The notes: a model not told the origin generated them from the letters alone. DNA of 64,000 bases from Duganella margarita (GCF_009857535.1 NZ_WWCS01000010.1:163016-227015), one strand, 5' to 3'. Shown: positions 35,405 to 46,926, counted from the stretch's first letter. Translations and numbers: made by a program.

Positions 35405-36758
35405 CGGTGATGACGTGAATCGCCAGGCCGCCCAGCGAAGTTTCTTTGTACTTCGCCTGCATGTCGGCGCCGGTCTGGCGCATGGTCTCGATCACTTCAT
35501 CGAGGCTGACGAAGTGCGTGCCATCGCCCTTTAGAGCAAGCGAGGCGGCCGTGATCGCCTTGACGGCGCCCATGCCGTTCCGCTCGATACAGGGAATTTG
35601 GACCAGCCCTCCGATCGGATCGCAGGTCATGCCCAAGTGGTGCTCGATGCCGATTTCGGCGGCGTTCTCGATCTGACCATTGCTGCCGCCCAGCGCGGCG
35701 ACCAGGCCCGCAGCAGCCATCGCGCAAGCGACGCCCACTTCGCCCTGGCAGCCGATTTCCGCGCCGGAGATCGACGCATTCCGCTTGCACAGCATGCCGA
35801 TGGCCGCAGCCGTCAGCATGAAGTCGCGCACGCCGGTGACCGGGTCGCTCGGCTTGCAGTCTTCCGCGTAGTAGCGCAGCACCGCCGGGATGATGCCGGC
35901 CGCGCCGTTGGTCGGCGCGGTGACCACGCGTCCGCCGGCGGCGTTTTCTTCGTTGACCGCCATCGCATACAGGCTGACCAGATGCATGGCGTCGTGCGGC
36001 AGGCTGTCCGCCGGGCTGCTGGTGCTGGCCTGCTTCCACAGGCCGGCGGCGCGGCGCTTGACGTTCAAGCCGCCCGGCAACTGGCCCGGCGTGTCGAGAC
36101 CATGGGCGATACAGTCGCGCATCACCCTCCAGATTTTATCCAGGCCGGTGTTCAGCTCATCGTCGCTGACGCGCACGCGCTCATTCGCGCGCAGCATCTG
36201 CGGGATGGTCAGGCCGCTGCGCACGCCGTGCGCCAGCAGTTCGTCCATGGTGCCGAACGGGTAAGGCACCACCACCGACGCCGCCAACGCCGCCTCCTCG
36301 CCCTCTTCGCGGATAAAGCCTCCACCGACCGAGTAGTAGACTTTGGCGACGCTGCTGCCGTCCTTGCGAGTCAGCGTGAAGCGCATGCCGTTCGGGTGCT
36401 CCGGCAGCGATTCGGCCATGTGGAATACCAGATGCGTGCCGCGTTTGAACGGCACCACCTGCTTGCCGAGCAGCGCGAGCTGGCCGGCCGCCTCGGCTTC
36501 CGCCAGTTGCGCATCCACGCGGGTCGGCACCACGTCCTGCGGCGTTTCGCCCATCAGGCCGAGCAGCACGGCTTTGTCGGTCGCGTGGCCGATACCGGTC
36601 AAGGCCAGCGAGCCATATAGCTCGGCCTTGACTTCGGTCACGTCCTCCAATGGCGCGTTATCCAGCAGGAAGCGGCGCGCCGCAACCATCGGGCCCACGG
36701 TGTGCGAGCTCGATGGGCCGATGCCGATCTTGAACAGATCGAAGACGCTCATGTCCAT
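35385..36758 (-). CDS. sdaA: L-serine ammonia-lyase (iron-sulfur type)
   Basis: Deaminates L-serine to pyruvate with a [4Fe-4S] cluster. 'MSVFDLFKIGIGPSSSHTVG' is the standard N-terminus. 'CKRNASISGAEIGCQGEVGVACA' and a downstream 'CDPIGGLVQIPCIERN' hold cluster cysteines. 457 aa is the usual single-chain form. Its ATG overlaps the tdh stop (TGATG), so it ends the kbl-tdh-sdaA operon. Glycine made by Kbl can be turned to serine and then to pyruvate, which explains the grouping. Confidence 0.95.
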   Translation of the reverse strand: MDMSVFDLFKIGIGPSSSHTVGPMVAARRFLLDNAPLEDVTEVKAELYGSLALTGIGHATDKAVLLGLMGETPQDVVPTRVDAQLAEAEAAGQLALLGKQVVPFKRGTHLVFHMAESLPEHPNGMRFTLTRKDGSSVAKVYYSVGGGFIREEGEEAALAASVVVPYPFGTMDELLAHGVRSGLTIPQMLRANERVRVSDDELNTGLDKIWRVMRDCIAHGLDTPGQLPGGLNVKRRAAGLWKQASTSSPADSLPHDAMHLVSLYAMAVNEENAAGGRVVTAPTNGAAGIIPAVLRYYAEDCKPSDPVTGVRDFMLTAAAIGMLCKRNASISGAEIGCQGEVGVACAMAAAGLVAALGGSNGQIENAAEIGIEHHLGMTCDPIGGLVQIPCIERNGMGAVKAITAASLALKGDGTHFVSLDEVIETMRQTGADMQAKYKETSLGGLAIHVITVNHAAC

Positions 36759-37726
36759 CAGGCGGCCTTGCCCAAGCTGACGTCGATATTGGCCAGCATG
36801 CTGTCGACCATTTCATCGACGCCGATGCGGGCTTTCCAGCCCCAGTCCGCAGTGGCGGTTGCGTCGTCCAGGCTTTGCGGCCAGGAGTCGGCGATGGCCT
36901 GGCGGCTGTCCGGCTGGTAGGCGATTTTAAAGTCCGGCAGCTTGCGGGTAATCGCCGCAGCCAGCTGCTCCGGATTGAACGACACCCCGGCAACGTTGTA
37001 CGAGGAACGCACCTTGACCAGCTCCGCCGGCGCATCCATCAACTCGATGGTGGCGCGGATCGCGTCGGGCATGTAGATCATCGGCAGCGTGGTGTGCGGG
37101 CCGAGGAAGCATTCATAACGCTCGCCGCGCAGCGCCGAGTGGAAGATCGCAATCGCGTAATCGGTGGTGCCGCCGCCCGGTGGCGACTTGTAGCTGATGA
37201 TGCCTGGGTAGCGGATCGAACGCACGTCCACGCCGTACTTCAGGAAATAGTATTCGCACAGGCGCTCGCCGGCCAGCTTGCTGATGCCATAGATGGTGGT
37301 TGGGTCCATCACCGTCAGTTGCGGCGTATCGGTTTGCGGCGTGTTCGGGCCGAAGGCGGCGATCGACGACGGCCAGAACACCTTCAGCGGCTTGCCGATG
37401 GCGCCGCGCTCGCGCGCCACTTCCAGAATATTCAGCAGGCCGTCCATGTTCAGCGTCCACGCCTTCAACGGCGCCGCTTCGCCGGTGGCCGACAGCATCG
37501 CCGCCAGCTGGTACACCTGGGTGATGCCTTCATCGGTGATCAATGAGGCCAATGCTACTTTATCCAGCACGTTCAGCATGGTGTAGCGCGCTGCCTGATA
37601 CAGGTTGGTCGGGCTGACATCGCTGGCGATGACGTTCTGTGCACCGTGTTGTGTGGCCAGTGCTTCCACCAGTTCACTGCCGATCTGGCCATTGGCGCCG
37701 ATGACGAGAATTTTTTGTTGTTCCAT
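36758..37726 (-). CDS. L-threonine 3-dehydrogenase, SDR (epimerase-like) type
   Basis: Oxidises L-threonine to 2-amino-3-ketobutyrate with NAD. The Rossmann start 'KILVIGANGQIGSELVEAL' and catalytic 'YGISKLAGE' (Tyr-x3-Lys) mark the short-chain dehydrogenase fold. The downstream 'RYPGIISYKSPPGGGTTDYA' is characteristic of SDR-type threonine dehydrogenases. The start MEQQKILV (ATG 37726, 322 aa) is preferred because CAGGAAC precedes it; ATG 37750 would overlap the kbl end less plausibly. It is unrelated to the zinc-dependent E. coli Tdh. Confidence 0.88.
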   Translation of the reverse strand: MEQQKILVIGANGQIGSELVEALATQHGAQNVIASDVSPTNLYQAARYTMLNVLDKVALASLITDEGITQVYQLAAMLSATGEAAPLKAWTLNMDGLLNILEVARERGAIGKPLKVFWPSSIAAFGPNTPQTDTPQLTVMDPTTIYGISKLAGERLCEYYFLKYGVDVRSIRYPGIISYKSPPGGGTTDYAIAIFHSALRGERYECFLGPHTTLPMIYMPDAIRATIELMDAPAELVKVRSSYNVAGVSFNPEQLAAAITRKLPDFKIAYQPDSRQAIADSWPQSLDDATATADWGWKARIGVDEMVDSMLANIDVSLGKAA

Positions 37727-37751
37727 TTCTGTGTTCCTGACGATTTTCATA

Positions 37752-38954
37752 TTAGTTCTTCAGCAGGCCCAATTCGCGGCCGGCCTGTTCGAATGCCTTG
37801 AGTACGGTGTCCAGCTGCTCGCGGGTATGCGCGGCAGACAGTTGGACGCGCACGCGCGCCTGGCCCATCGGAACCACCGGGTAGAAGAAGCCGCTGAGCA
37901 GCACGCCCAGTTCATACATTCGCGCGGCGAACTTCTGCGCCACCGGCGCTTCGAACAACATCACAGGAACCACAGGGTGGGTGCCCGGCTTGATAGTGAA
38001 GCCGAGCGCTTCGATCTCTTTACGGAAGTACGCGGTGTTCTCGTGCAGGCGATCGCGCAGTTCGGTCGATTGCGACAGCTGCTGCAGCACGGCCAGCGAC
38101 GCGCCGGCGATCGACGGCGCCAGCGTGTTCGAGAACAGGTAAGGACGCGATTTCTGGCGCAGCATCTCGATTACTTCCTTGCGGCCGGAGGTGAAGCCGC
38201 CCATGGCGCCGCCCAGCGCCTTGCCCAGCGTGCCGGTGATGATGTCGATCTTGCCGACCACGTTGTGGTGCTCGTGCGTGCCGCGGCCGGTCTTGCCCAT
38301 GAAGCCGGAGGCGTGGCATTCGTCGATCATTACCAGCGCGCCGTATTTGTCGGCCAGCTCGACGATCTTGTCCAGCTGGGCGATGGTGCCGTCCATCGAG
38401 AACACGCCGTCGGTGACGATGACTTTATGGCGCTTGTCGGCGGCCGCTTGCAGCTGCTTTTCCAGGTCGGCCATGTCGTTGTGGGCGTAGCGGAAACGCG
38501 CGGCCTTGCACAGGCGAATGCCGTCGATAATCGAGGCGTGGTTCAGCGCGTCGGAGATGATGGCGTCGTTCTCGTCGAACAACGGCTCGAACACGCCGCC
38601 GTTGGCATCGAAAGCGGCTGCATACAGAATCGTGTCTTCGGTGCCGAGGAACCTGGAGATGGCCTGCTCCAGCTGTTTGTGCACGGTCTGGGTGCCGCAG
38701 ATGAAGCGTACCGACGACAGGCCGTAGCCATATTTTTCGGTGGCGTCGATGGACGCCTGCGCCACCCACTCCTCGCCCGACAGGCCGAGGTAATTGTTGG
38801 CGCACATATTGATCAGCATTCGGCCATCCTCACTCATCACTTCCGAGCCCTGGCGGGAGGCCAGTACGCGCTCTGGCTTGTACAGGCCCTGTTCGCGCAA
38901 TTGATCCAGGCTTTGCTGGAGGCCGCTGTAGAAGGTATTTTGTGGATTGCTCAT
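37752..38954 (-). CDS. kbl: 2-amino-3-ketobutyrate CoA ligase (glycine C-acetyltransferase)
   Basis: A PLP enzyme that splits 2-amino-3-ketobutyrate with CoA into glycine and acetyl-CoA, the step after threonine dehydrogenase. The PLP lysine lies in 'DIITGTLGKALGGAMGGFTS'. 'NNYLGLSGEEWV' and 'MIDECHASGFMGKTGRGTHE' are Kbl hallmarks. 400 aa is normal. AGGACC precedes the ATG. First gene of the operon, divergent from an XRE-cupin regulator across palindromic DNA. Confidence 0.96.
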   Translation of the reverse strand: MSNPQNTFYSGLQQSLDQLREQGLYKPERVLASRQGSEVMSEDGRMLINMCANNYLGLSGEEWVAQASIDATEKYGYGLSSVRFICGTQTVHKQLEQAISRFLGTEDTILYAAAFDANGGVFEPLFDENDAIISDALNHASIIDGIRLCKAARFRYAHNDMADLEKQLQAAADKRHKVIVTDGVFSMDGTIAQLDKIVELADKYGALVMIDECHASGFMGKTGRGTHEHHNVVGKIDIITGTLGKALGGAMGGFTSGRKEVIEMLRQKSRPYLFSNTLAPSIAGASLAVLQQLSQSTELRDRLHENTAYFRKEIEALGFTIKPGTHPVVPVMLFEAPVAQKFAARMYELGVLLSGFFYPVVPMGQARVRVQLSAAHTREQLDTVLKAFEQAGRELGLLKN

Positions 38955-38978
38955 GATGGTCCTCAGGTCTGTGATACG

Positions 38979-39000
38979 ATTTCGCTATCTTATGCGAAAT
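38979..39000. promoter_or_regulatory. Palindrome 1 between kbl and its divergent regulator
   Basis: ATTTCGC-N8-GCGAAAT, 7-bp arms, 25 bp upstream of the kbl start. It is a candidate operator for the divergently encoded XRE-cupin protein. Confidence 0.55.
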
Positions 39001-39008
39001 TCGTTATG

Positions 39009-39024
39009 TCGAATTCAAATTCGA
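39009..39024. promoter_or_regulatory. Palindrome 2 between kbl and its divergent regulator
   Basis: TCGAATT-CA-AATTCGA, 7-bp perfect arms around 2 bp, 25 bp before the regulator's GTG. The AT-rich flank (TCGATATATTGAATTT) probably holds the divergent -10 elements. Confidence 0.5.
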
Positions 39025-39048
39025 TATATTGAATTTTATCGAGAACCA

Positions 39049-39654
39049 GTGAACTCCGCAACCAAAACAATGAAAACAACTGTATCAACCGTTTCCACCA
39101 ACGCACCACCGGAAGTCGGCGCCGCCCTGCAGCGCCTGCGCCTGGCCCGCGGCCTGACGCTGGAAGATCTGTCGCGCATCGCCGGTGTTTCGAAGTCAAT
39201 GTTGTCGCAAATTGAACGCGAGAAGGCCAACCCCACCATCGCCATCACCTGGCGGCTGGCCAATGCGCTGGGCGTGCAGATCGGCGAACTGCTGGCCACC
39301 GCCGAGCGCGAGACCGAAACCATCCGCGTGATCGACGCCCACGAGACGCCCACCCTGCCCGGCCTGCACGCCGGCTACGTGCTGCGCATTCTGGGCCCGC
39401 TGGAGCTGGCCAGCAAATATGAATGGTATGAACTGACGCTGTCGCCGGGCGGCGAGCTGGCCTCGCAAGGCCACGATCCGGGCGCGCAGGAACATCTGAC
39501 GCTGCTGCACGGCTCGGTCGAAGTGCAAGTCGGTAACGACAAAAAGAAGGTCAAACTGGGCAGCACGGCGCGCTACCCGGGCGACCAGCAGCACATCATC
39601 CGCAACGTCGGCAAGACCGAGGCGAAGGCGCTGCTGGTGGTGATCCACCGCTAA
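39049..39654 (+). CDS. XRE-family regulator with C-terminal cupin domain
   Basis: A ~201-aa regulator with an HTH of the Cro/C1 type ('LTLEDLSRIAGVSKSMLSQI', then 'EREKANPTIAITWRLANALG') and a C-terminal cupin that probably binds a small effector ('LTLLHGSVEVQVG'). Two starts are possible: GTG 39049, preceded by GAGAA, or ATG 39070 with no ribosome-binding site. I use the GTG. Its divergent position makes it the likely controller of threonine catabolism. Its stop lies 3 bp from the convergent amtB stop. Confidence 0.85.
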   Translation: MNSATKTMKTTVSTVSTNAPPEVGAALQRLRLARGLTLEDLSRIAGVSKSMLSQIEREKANPTIAITWRLANALGVQIGELLATAERETETIRVIDAHETPTLPGLHAGYVLRILGPLELASKYEWYELTLSPGGELASQGHDPGAQEHLTLLHGSVEVQVGNDKKKVKLGSTARYPGDQQHIIRNVGKTEAKALLVVIHR

Positions 39655-39657
39655 TGA

Positions 39658-40866
39658 CTACCAGTTGGCTTCGCGCTCCGGCGTGGAGCTGATGCGGTGG
39701 ATCGACAGGTCGGCGCCCTGGAATTCCTCTTCCGGGTCCAGGCGCAGGCCCAGCGTGGCTTTCAGCACGCCGTACACCGCGTAACCGCCGATCAGCGCCA
39801 CTGCCACACCCATCACCGTGCCGACCAGCTGCGACAGCAGCGAGACACCGCCCATCCCACCCAAGGCCTTCTGCCCAAAGATGCCGGCAGCGATGCCGCC
39901 CCAGGCGCCGCACAGGCCGTGCAGCGGCCATACGCCCAGCACGTCGTCGATCTTCCACTTGTTCTGCGCCAGCGTAAACATCCAGACAAACACCGCGCCG
40001 GCGATGCCGCCGGTGACCAGCGCGCCGAGCGGATGCATCAGGTCCGAGCCGGCGCACACCGCCACCAGGCCGGCCAGCGGGCCGTTGTAGGCGAACCCGG
40101 GATCGTTCTTGCCCATCATGAGCGCGACCAGCGTGCCGCCCACCATGGCCATCAGCGAGTTGACCGCAACCAAACCGTTCATCTTGTCCAGCGACTGTGC
40201 GCTCATTACGTTAAAGCCGAACCAGCCGACGGTCAGAATCCACGCCCCCAGCGCCAAAAACGGGATCGACGATGGCGGATGGGCGGCGATGGCGCCGTTT
40301 TTCATGTAGCGGCCACGGCGCGCGCCCAGCAGCAACACCGCCGGCAGCGCGATCCAGCCGCCCACCGCATGCACCACCACCGAGCCGGCGAAGTCGTGGA
40401 AGGCGGCGCCGAAAGTGTGCGTCAGCCAGTCCTGCACGCCAAAACGGTTGTTCCAGGCGATGCCCTCAAAGAATGGATAGATCAGGCCGACCAGCAAGGC
40501 GGTGGCGATGGTCTGCGGATGGAAACGCGCGCGCTCGGCGATGCCGCCGGAAATGATCGCCGGAATGGCGGCGGCAAACGTCAGCAGAAAGAAAAATTTG
40601 ACCAGCTCGTAGCCGTTCCTGGCGGACAGCTCCCCGGCCGAGGAGAAGAAATTGATGCCGTAGGCAATGCTGTAGCCGACGAAAAAATACGCGATGGTCG
40701 ATACGGCGAAGTCGACCAGGATTTTCACCAGCGCGTTGACCTGGTTTTTCTTGCGCACCGTGCCCAGCTCAAGAAAAGCGAAGCCCGCGTGCATGGCCAG
40801 AATCATGATAGCGCCGAGCAAAATGAATAAAGCGTTGGCGCCGTCTTTGTGTGCATCCATCAACAA
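39658..40866 (-). CDS. amtB: Ammonium transporter
   Basis: A 402-aa Amt-family channel with about eleven helices for ammonium uptake. The N-terminal 'ALFILLGAIMILAMHAGFAF' and 'LELGTVRKKNQVNALVK' are typical. The pore twin histidines lie in 'VVVHAVGGWIALPAV' and 'VWPLHGLCGAWGG'. GGGGAG precedes the start at 8 nt. A sigma-54 promoter and NtrC-type sites lie upstream. There is no glnK next to it, so PII control must come from a distant gene. Confidence 0.93.
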   Translation of the reverse strand: MLMDAHKDGANALFILLGAIMILAMHAGFAFLELGTVRKKNQVNALVKILVDFAVSTIAYFFVGYSIAYGINFFSSAGELSARNGYELVKFFFLLTFAAAIPAIISGGIAERARFHPQTIATALLVGLIYPFFEGIAWNNRFGVQDWLTHTFGAAFHDFAGSVVVHAVGGWIALPAVLLLGARRGRYMKNGAIAAHPPSSIPFLALGAWILTVGWFGFNVMSAQSLDKMNGLVAVNSLMAMVGGTLVALMMGKNDPGFAYNGPLAGLVAVCAGSDLMHPLGALVTGGIAGAVFVWMFTLAQNKWKIDDVLGVWPLHGLCGAWGGIAAGIFGQKALGGMGGVSLLSQLVGTVMGVAVALIGGYAVYGVLKATLGLRLDPEEEFQGADLSIHRISSTPEREANW

Positions 40867-40910
40867 TCACTCCCCAAAACAATGCAGAAATTAAAAACGT
40901 TTCATGCTAG

Positions 40911-40928
40911 AAGCAATAATCGTTCCAA
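40911..40928 (-). promoter_or_regulatory. Sigma-54 (RpoN) promoter of amtB
   Basis: The minus strand reads TTGGAACG-ATTA-TTGCTT, one mismatch from the consensus TTGGCACG-N4-TTGCW, with invariant GG and GC ten bases apart. It predicts transcription from about 40900, 35 nt before the amtB ATG. Confidence 0.82.
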
Positions 40929-40982
40929 TTTGGTGCAAATTTTAAGTGATTGATTTCAATGGTTTTTCAAATGGTGCAAAAA

Positions 40983-41003
40983 TGCGCACCGACCCGGTGC
41001 GCA
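40983..41003. promoter_or_regulatory. NtrC-type activator site upstream of amtB
   Basis: Dyad TGCGCACC-N5-GGTGCGCA, close to the NtrC consensus TGCACC-N5-GGTGCA, about 58 bp upstream of the sigma-54 -24 element. Extra TGGTGC half-sites stand at 40931-40936 and 40972-40977, with another at 41024-41029. The arrangement fits nitrogen-starvation activation. Confidence 0.7.
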
Positions 41004-41099
41004 CTAAAACAAGGCGTTATTTTGGTGCGTTCTTGCAGCGACCCAGCCACCATGCTCATCAAGCCAGCCCGCCGGACGGGCGCCCGGCGTGGCGATTTG

Positions 41100-43265
<2,166 letters not shown>

Positions 43266-43312
43266 TCGAGGGTCCATGTAGTCAAAGAAGTGCTGTGGAT
43301 CATAGCGGTTTT

Positions 43313-44386
43313 TTATTCGGCGCGTAACAGCGCCTCGGCGTTGACGATGCGAACGTCGTGCATCTGGTTCAGGTACGCATCCAGATAGCCTTTGTGCGAG
43401 GCGCCGACGATCACCAGCATGCGGCCGCCGGGTTGCGTGGTCATCACCTCGCGGATGTTGGAGGCCATGCGCAGGTTGCGCGTCTCCCATGAGCCGGTGT
43501 AGTTGCGGCCATAGTGCTGCGGCGAGGGTTCTTCCAGCGCCGCGCCGAAGTCACTGTGGAAGGTCTGCTCCGGCGCGCCCGGCGCGTTATAGGCGCGGTA
43601 CATGGCCAGCACCCCGGCCGGCGTGTCGAGATGCGCCTGCAAGGCATCGGAAGCCTGCTTGCGTTCTGCAGTGTAGCGATTGTCCCAGGCTTTCATCACG
43701 GCGGCGCCGTAGGCTTTTTCGTCCCCTGCAGAGGCGTCGGAGGTGTGGTCGTCCATCGGATAGACGCGCTCATGGCCACTGCGCACGGCCAGCGGCACGG
43801 CGATCAGATAGTCTTCGTTGCGCTTCTGGCGCAGCTTCTCCAGGCTGTCGACCAGGCCTTGGTCCAGGCCATCGCCGGCGCGGCGCTGTTCCGCCGGCAG
43901 GCGCAGCCACTGGACCGTGGCCGATGCAGGTTCGCCGCCAGCCAGGAACAGCGACGCCAGCTTGCGGCGCTGGGCCGGCGCTGGCGCGGCAGGCCACGCG
44001 GCGAGCATGCGCTCCGCCTGTGCGGTGGCCGCCGGCACATCGAGGCCGGTGGCGCCAAGCGCGGGCGCCGTATCAAAGCAATAGGTCTTAACGGTGTCGG
44101 CGTAGCGCTCGGGGTATTGGCGCAGGTAGGCGCATTGCGGGCCGGACAAGGCCTCGATGGCGATGGCCTTGGGCCGCCAGTTCGCCAGCAACTCCAGCAA
44201 CGCGCTCAGATTGGCGGGATCGAAGGACTTGGGCAGCTGCGACAGATGCTCGGTGCCGAGGACCAGCAGCTGGTTCGGCTGGCCGTTTTGCAGCTTGAAC
44301 GCGCCGGGAGAGAAATCAGTGGATTCCGCAGCGGATACCTGGCTGGCAAGGGCTGCGACGATCAAGGCGGCAAACAGACGGCTCAT
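43313..44386 (-). CDS. DUF5694-family (TraB/GumN-like) exported protein
   Basis: A 357-aa protein with a signal peptide (about 1-19). The N-terminal 'LLVLGTEHLSQLPKSFDPAN' and 'RPKAIAIEALSGPQCAYLR' match the DUF5694 pattern, and 'MLVIVGASHKGYLDAYL' near the C-terminus is the conserved GxxH block. Related TraB/PrgY/GumN proteins are thought to be metal-dependent proteases. The GTEH and SH motifs could be metal ligands here, but activity is inferred. It lies behind the prolyl oligopeptidase gene on the same strand, 47 bp upstream of it. Confidence 0.78.
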   Translation of the reverse strand: MSRLFAALIVAALASQVSAAESTDFSPGAFKLQNGQPNQLLVLGTEHLSQLPKSFDPANLSALLELLANWRPKAIAIEALSGPQCAYLRQYPERYADTVKTYCFDTAPALGATGLDVPAATAQAERMLAAWPAAPAPAQRRKLASLFLAGGEPASATVQWLRLPAEQRRAGDGLDQGLVDSLEKLRQKRNEDYLIAVPLAVRSGHERVYPMDDHTSDASAGDEKAYGAAVMKAWDNRYTAERKQASDALQAHLDTPAGVLAMYRAYNAPGAPEQTFHSDFGAALEEPSPQHYGRNYTGSWETRNLRMASNIREVMTTQPGGRMLVIVGASHKGYLDAYLNQMHDVRIVNAEALLRAE

Positions 44387-44489
44387 GCATTCTCCCGGAA
44401 TGATTACGATGCCGCCAGCTTACTGCGGCTACGCGCGCGTGCGCGCTTGAAATGCGACGTAATGCAGTTTTCGTGGGATGGAATGCAAA

Positions 44490-46910
44490 TCAGCTATCGG
44501 CGGCCACCGCGCTGTCGTCGGTTTGCGCGATGGCGATCGGCGCCTGCCATTTCTCCAGCCACGGGATCATCTGGTCGCCCGGGATCGGACGGCTCATGAA
44601 ATAGCCCTGCCCCTGGTCGCAGCCCAGCTCCGCCAGCAGCCGCCATACGGCTTCGCTCTCGATGCCCTCGGCCACTACGCGCAGGCCCATGTTGTGGCCA
44701 AGGTCAATGGTGGAGCGCACGATCTTGGTGTCGCCTTCGTCGTTCTCCATATTCAGCACGAAGGACTTGTCGATCTTCAGTTCATTCACCGGCAGGCGTT
44801 TGAGGTAGGCCAGCGACGAGTAGCCGGTGCCGAAATCGTCGATCGACAAATCGAGACCCATGGCGCTCAGGCGCTCCAGCGTTTGCTGCGCGCGCACCGG
44901 ATCGTCCATGATGGCACTCTCGGTGATCTCCAGGCAGAACGAGCCAGGCGTCAGCTTGTGACGCGCCAGCAGGTCGGCAAACTTGGCCGGCAGATCCTGG
45001 TCCAGCAAGTCGCGGGTGGACAGGTTGACCGACACTTTCAACGGGTGGCCCTTGAGCGCCAGTTCGCGGCACAACTCGGCCGAACGCTCCATCACCCAGC
45101 GCGTCAGCACGCGGATAAAGCCGGTCTGCTCGGCGAACGGAATGAACTCGTCGGGGAATACATTGCCGCGCTCCGGATGAACCCAGCGCACCAGCGCCTC
45201 CATGCCCACCACTTTACCGGTCTGCAGCGAGATCTTCGGCTGCACGTGCAGGCGGAACTCGTTGCGCTCGGCGGCGTTGCGCAGCTCCGTCAGCAGCGAC
45301 AGGCTCTTGGCGCTGGATTTGTCCATCGCCGCGTCGTACACCACGGCGCCGTCGTTGCGCTGCTTGGCGGCGTACATCGCCACTTCGGCCATGCTCAACA
45401 AGGTCTCGCCATCGTCCGCATGTTCCGGATAGGCGGCGATGCCGAGGCCGGCGCCGATGTCGACCATCTGGTCTTCCAGCGACAGCGGGGTTTCCAGCGC
45501 CTGCAAAATCTCGGCCGCCATCAGCAGCGCGGCGTCGATGTTCGCGGCCGGCAGCAGCACGGCAAATTCGTCGCCGCCCAGACGCGCCACTTGTGCCGAC
45601 AGCTGGCGGCGATTGGCCAGCAGCAGCTGCAGGCGCCCCGCCACCTGCTGCAGCAAGGCGTCGCCAAAGCTGTGGCCCATGACGTCGTTGACGTGTTTGA
45701 AGCGGTCCAGGTCCATCATCAGCACGAACAGGGCCTCCTCGCGGCGGCGGGCGTCCTGCAGCGCGTCGTTCAGCTGCACCACGAACTGTGCGCGGTTCGG
45801 CAGGTTGGTCAGCGGGTCCCAATACGCCAGCCGGCGGATTTCCTGTTCGCGCTTGGCGATCCCCTCGCGCATGGAATCGAAGGCGTGCGCCAGCTGGCCG
45901 ATTTCATCTTCGCGCGTGCTGTCGATCGAAACCTTGTAGTCGCCGCCTTCCAGCCGCTTGGCGGTGGTCACCAGCTCGCTGATCGGCTGGGCGATGCGCT
46001 TGGCGGTGAACACGATGGCCAGCGCCGAGGCGAAAATGCCGCCCAGCGTCAGGCCGATCAGCCAGCGCTCGAGCCGGCGGTATTCGGCCGTCGCTTCGTC
46101 GATTGAGCGCGCCAGCAGCACGCTGGCGGTCTGGCCGCTGTCCTCGCCGATCGACAGCAGGCGCGCGCTGTACTGCGAGGTCTCCACCGTGATGTCGAAC
46201 GGCCCCGCAGGCGGCTTGCCGCCCAGCGCCTGCAACTGGTCGACCACTTCCTGTGCCGACGGTCCGACGAAGGTGGAGCCGGCCGACAGCCATTTGCCCT
46301 GCGTGTCGCGGGTCAGCACCGTGGTGTGCAGCGAGCTGACTTCGCGCATGTCGTTGGCCAGCTGGCGGTCGATCGGGAAGGTCATCACAATCCAGCCGAT
46401 GGTGATCGGCGCCTTGACCGGCATGGCGACAATCTGGAACGGCCGGTGGTCGACGATGGCGATGCCAATGGCGCCGTCGCCCGCTTCCGCCGCGTCCAGC
46501 ATCGACAGCGCGATTTTCTGCAGGCCCGCCGCCTGCGGCGGATTGGTGGAGACGCTGATCTTGCGGTCCTCGCCGATCAGCATGGTGAGCGAAGCCTTGA
46601 TGCGCCGGCCGCTGTTGACCAGCGCCGACTCGATGGTGGCGCGGTCGCTTTCATCGTTGTTGCCGATGGCGGCCACGAAGGCGGTATCGCGCGCCAGCAG
46701 CCGCGCGCCAAAGCGCAGGTTCTGCGCATTCTGCTCCAGCAGCCGGTGGAACACCTTGGCGCCGTTGACCAGCTCACTGCTGATGGCCAGCCGCGCGTTG
46801 TTGTCGATGCCGCGCTGGATCACCAGCAGCCCCACCACCTGCACGGCCACGATCAGCACCAGGAACAAGGTGACAATACGGCTTTCGAGGCTGCGAAAAC
46901 GCAAGTGCAT
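44490..46910 (-). CDS. Membrane sensor GGDEF-EAL c-di-GMP protein
   Basis: An 806-aa protein with transmembrane helices at about 11-30 and 285-305 enclosing a periplasmic sensor of ~250 residues (double-Cache/CHASE-like). A HAMP domain follows ('AQPISELVTTAKRLEGGDY'), then GGDEF (motif GGDEF near 446) and EAL (motif EALVRW near 571). The I-site position before GGDEF reads QLSA, so product inhibition is absent, unlike the 29-kb protein. The EAL signatures 'NLSTRDLL', 'EITESAIMD', 'DDFGTGYSSLAYL' and 'AEGIE' are intact. It follows the cupredoxin gene by 16 bp, suggesting the two are expressed together and that the sensor may relate to redox or copper state. Confidence 0.92.
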   Translation of the reverse strand: MHLRFRSLESRIVTLFLVLIVAVQVVGLLVIQRGIDNNARLAISSELVNGAKVFHRLLEQNAQNLRFGARLLARDTAFVAAIGNNDESDRATIESALVNSGRRIKASLTMLIGEDRKISVSTNPPQAAGLQKIALSMLDAAEAGDGAIGIAIVDHRPFQIVAMPVKAPITIGWIVMTFPIDRQLANDMREVSSLHTTVLTRDTQGKWLSAGSTFVGPSAQEVVDQLQALGGKPPAGPFDITVETSQYSARLLSIGEDSGQTASVLLARSIDEATAEYRRLERWLIGLTLGGIFASALAIVFTAKRIAQPISELVTTAKRLEGGDYKVSIDSTREDEIGQLAHAFDSMREGIAKREQEIRRLAYWDPLTNLPNRAQFVVQLNDALQDARRREEALFVLMMDLDRFKHVNDVMGHSFGDALLQQVAGRLQLLLANRRQLSAQVARLGGDEFAVLLPAANIDAALLMAAEILQALETPLSLEDQMVDIGAGLGIAAYPEHADDGETLLSMAEVAMYAAKQRNDGAVVYDAAMDKSSAKSLSLLTELRNAAERNEFRLHVQPKISLQTGKVVGMEALVRWVHPERGNVFPDEFIPFAEQTGFIRVLTRWVMERSAELCRELALKGHPLKVSVNLSTRDLLDQDLPAKFADLLARHKLTPGSFCLEITESAIMDDPVRAQQTLERLSAMGLDLSIDDFGTGYSSLAYLKRLPVNELKIDKSFVLNMENDEGDTKIVRSTIDLGHNMGLRVVAEGIESEAVWRLLAELGCDQGQGYFMSRPIPGDQMIPWLEKWQAPIAIAQTDDSAVAADS

Positions 46911-46926
46911 GCTGGGACTATCCTAT

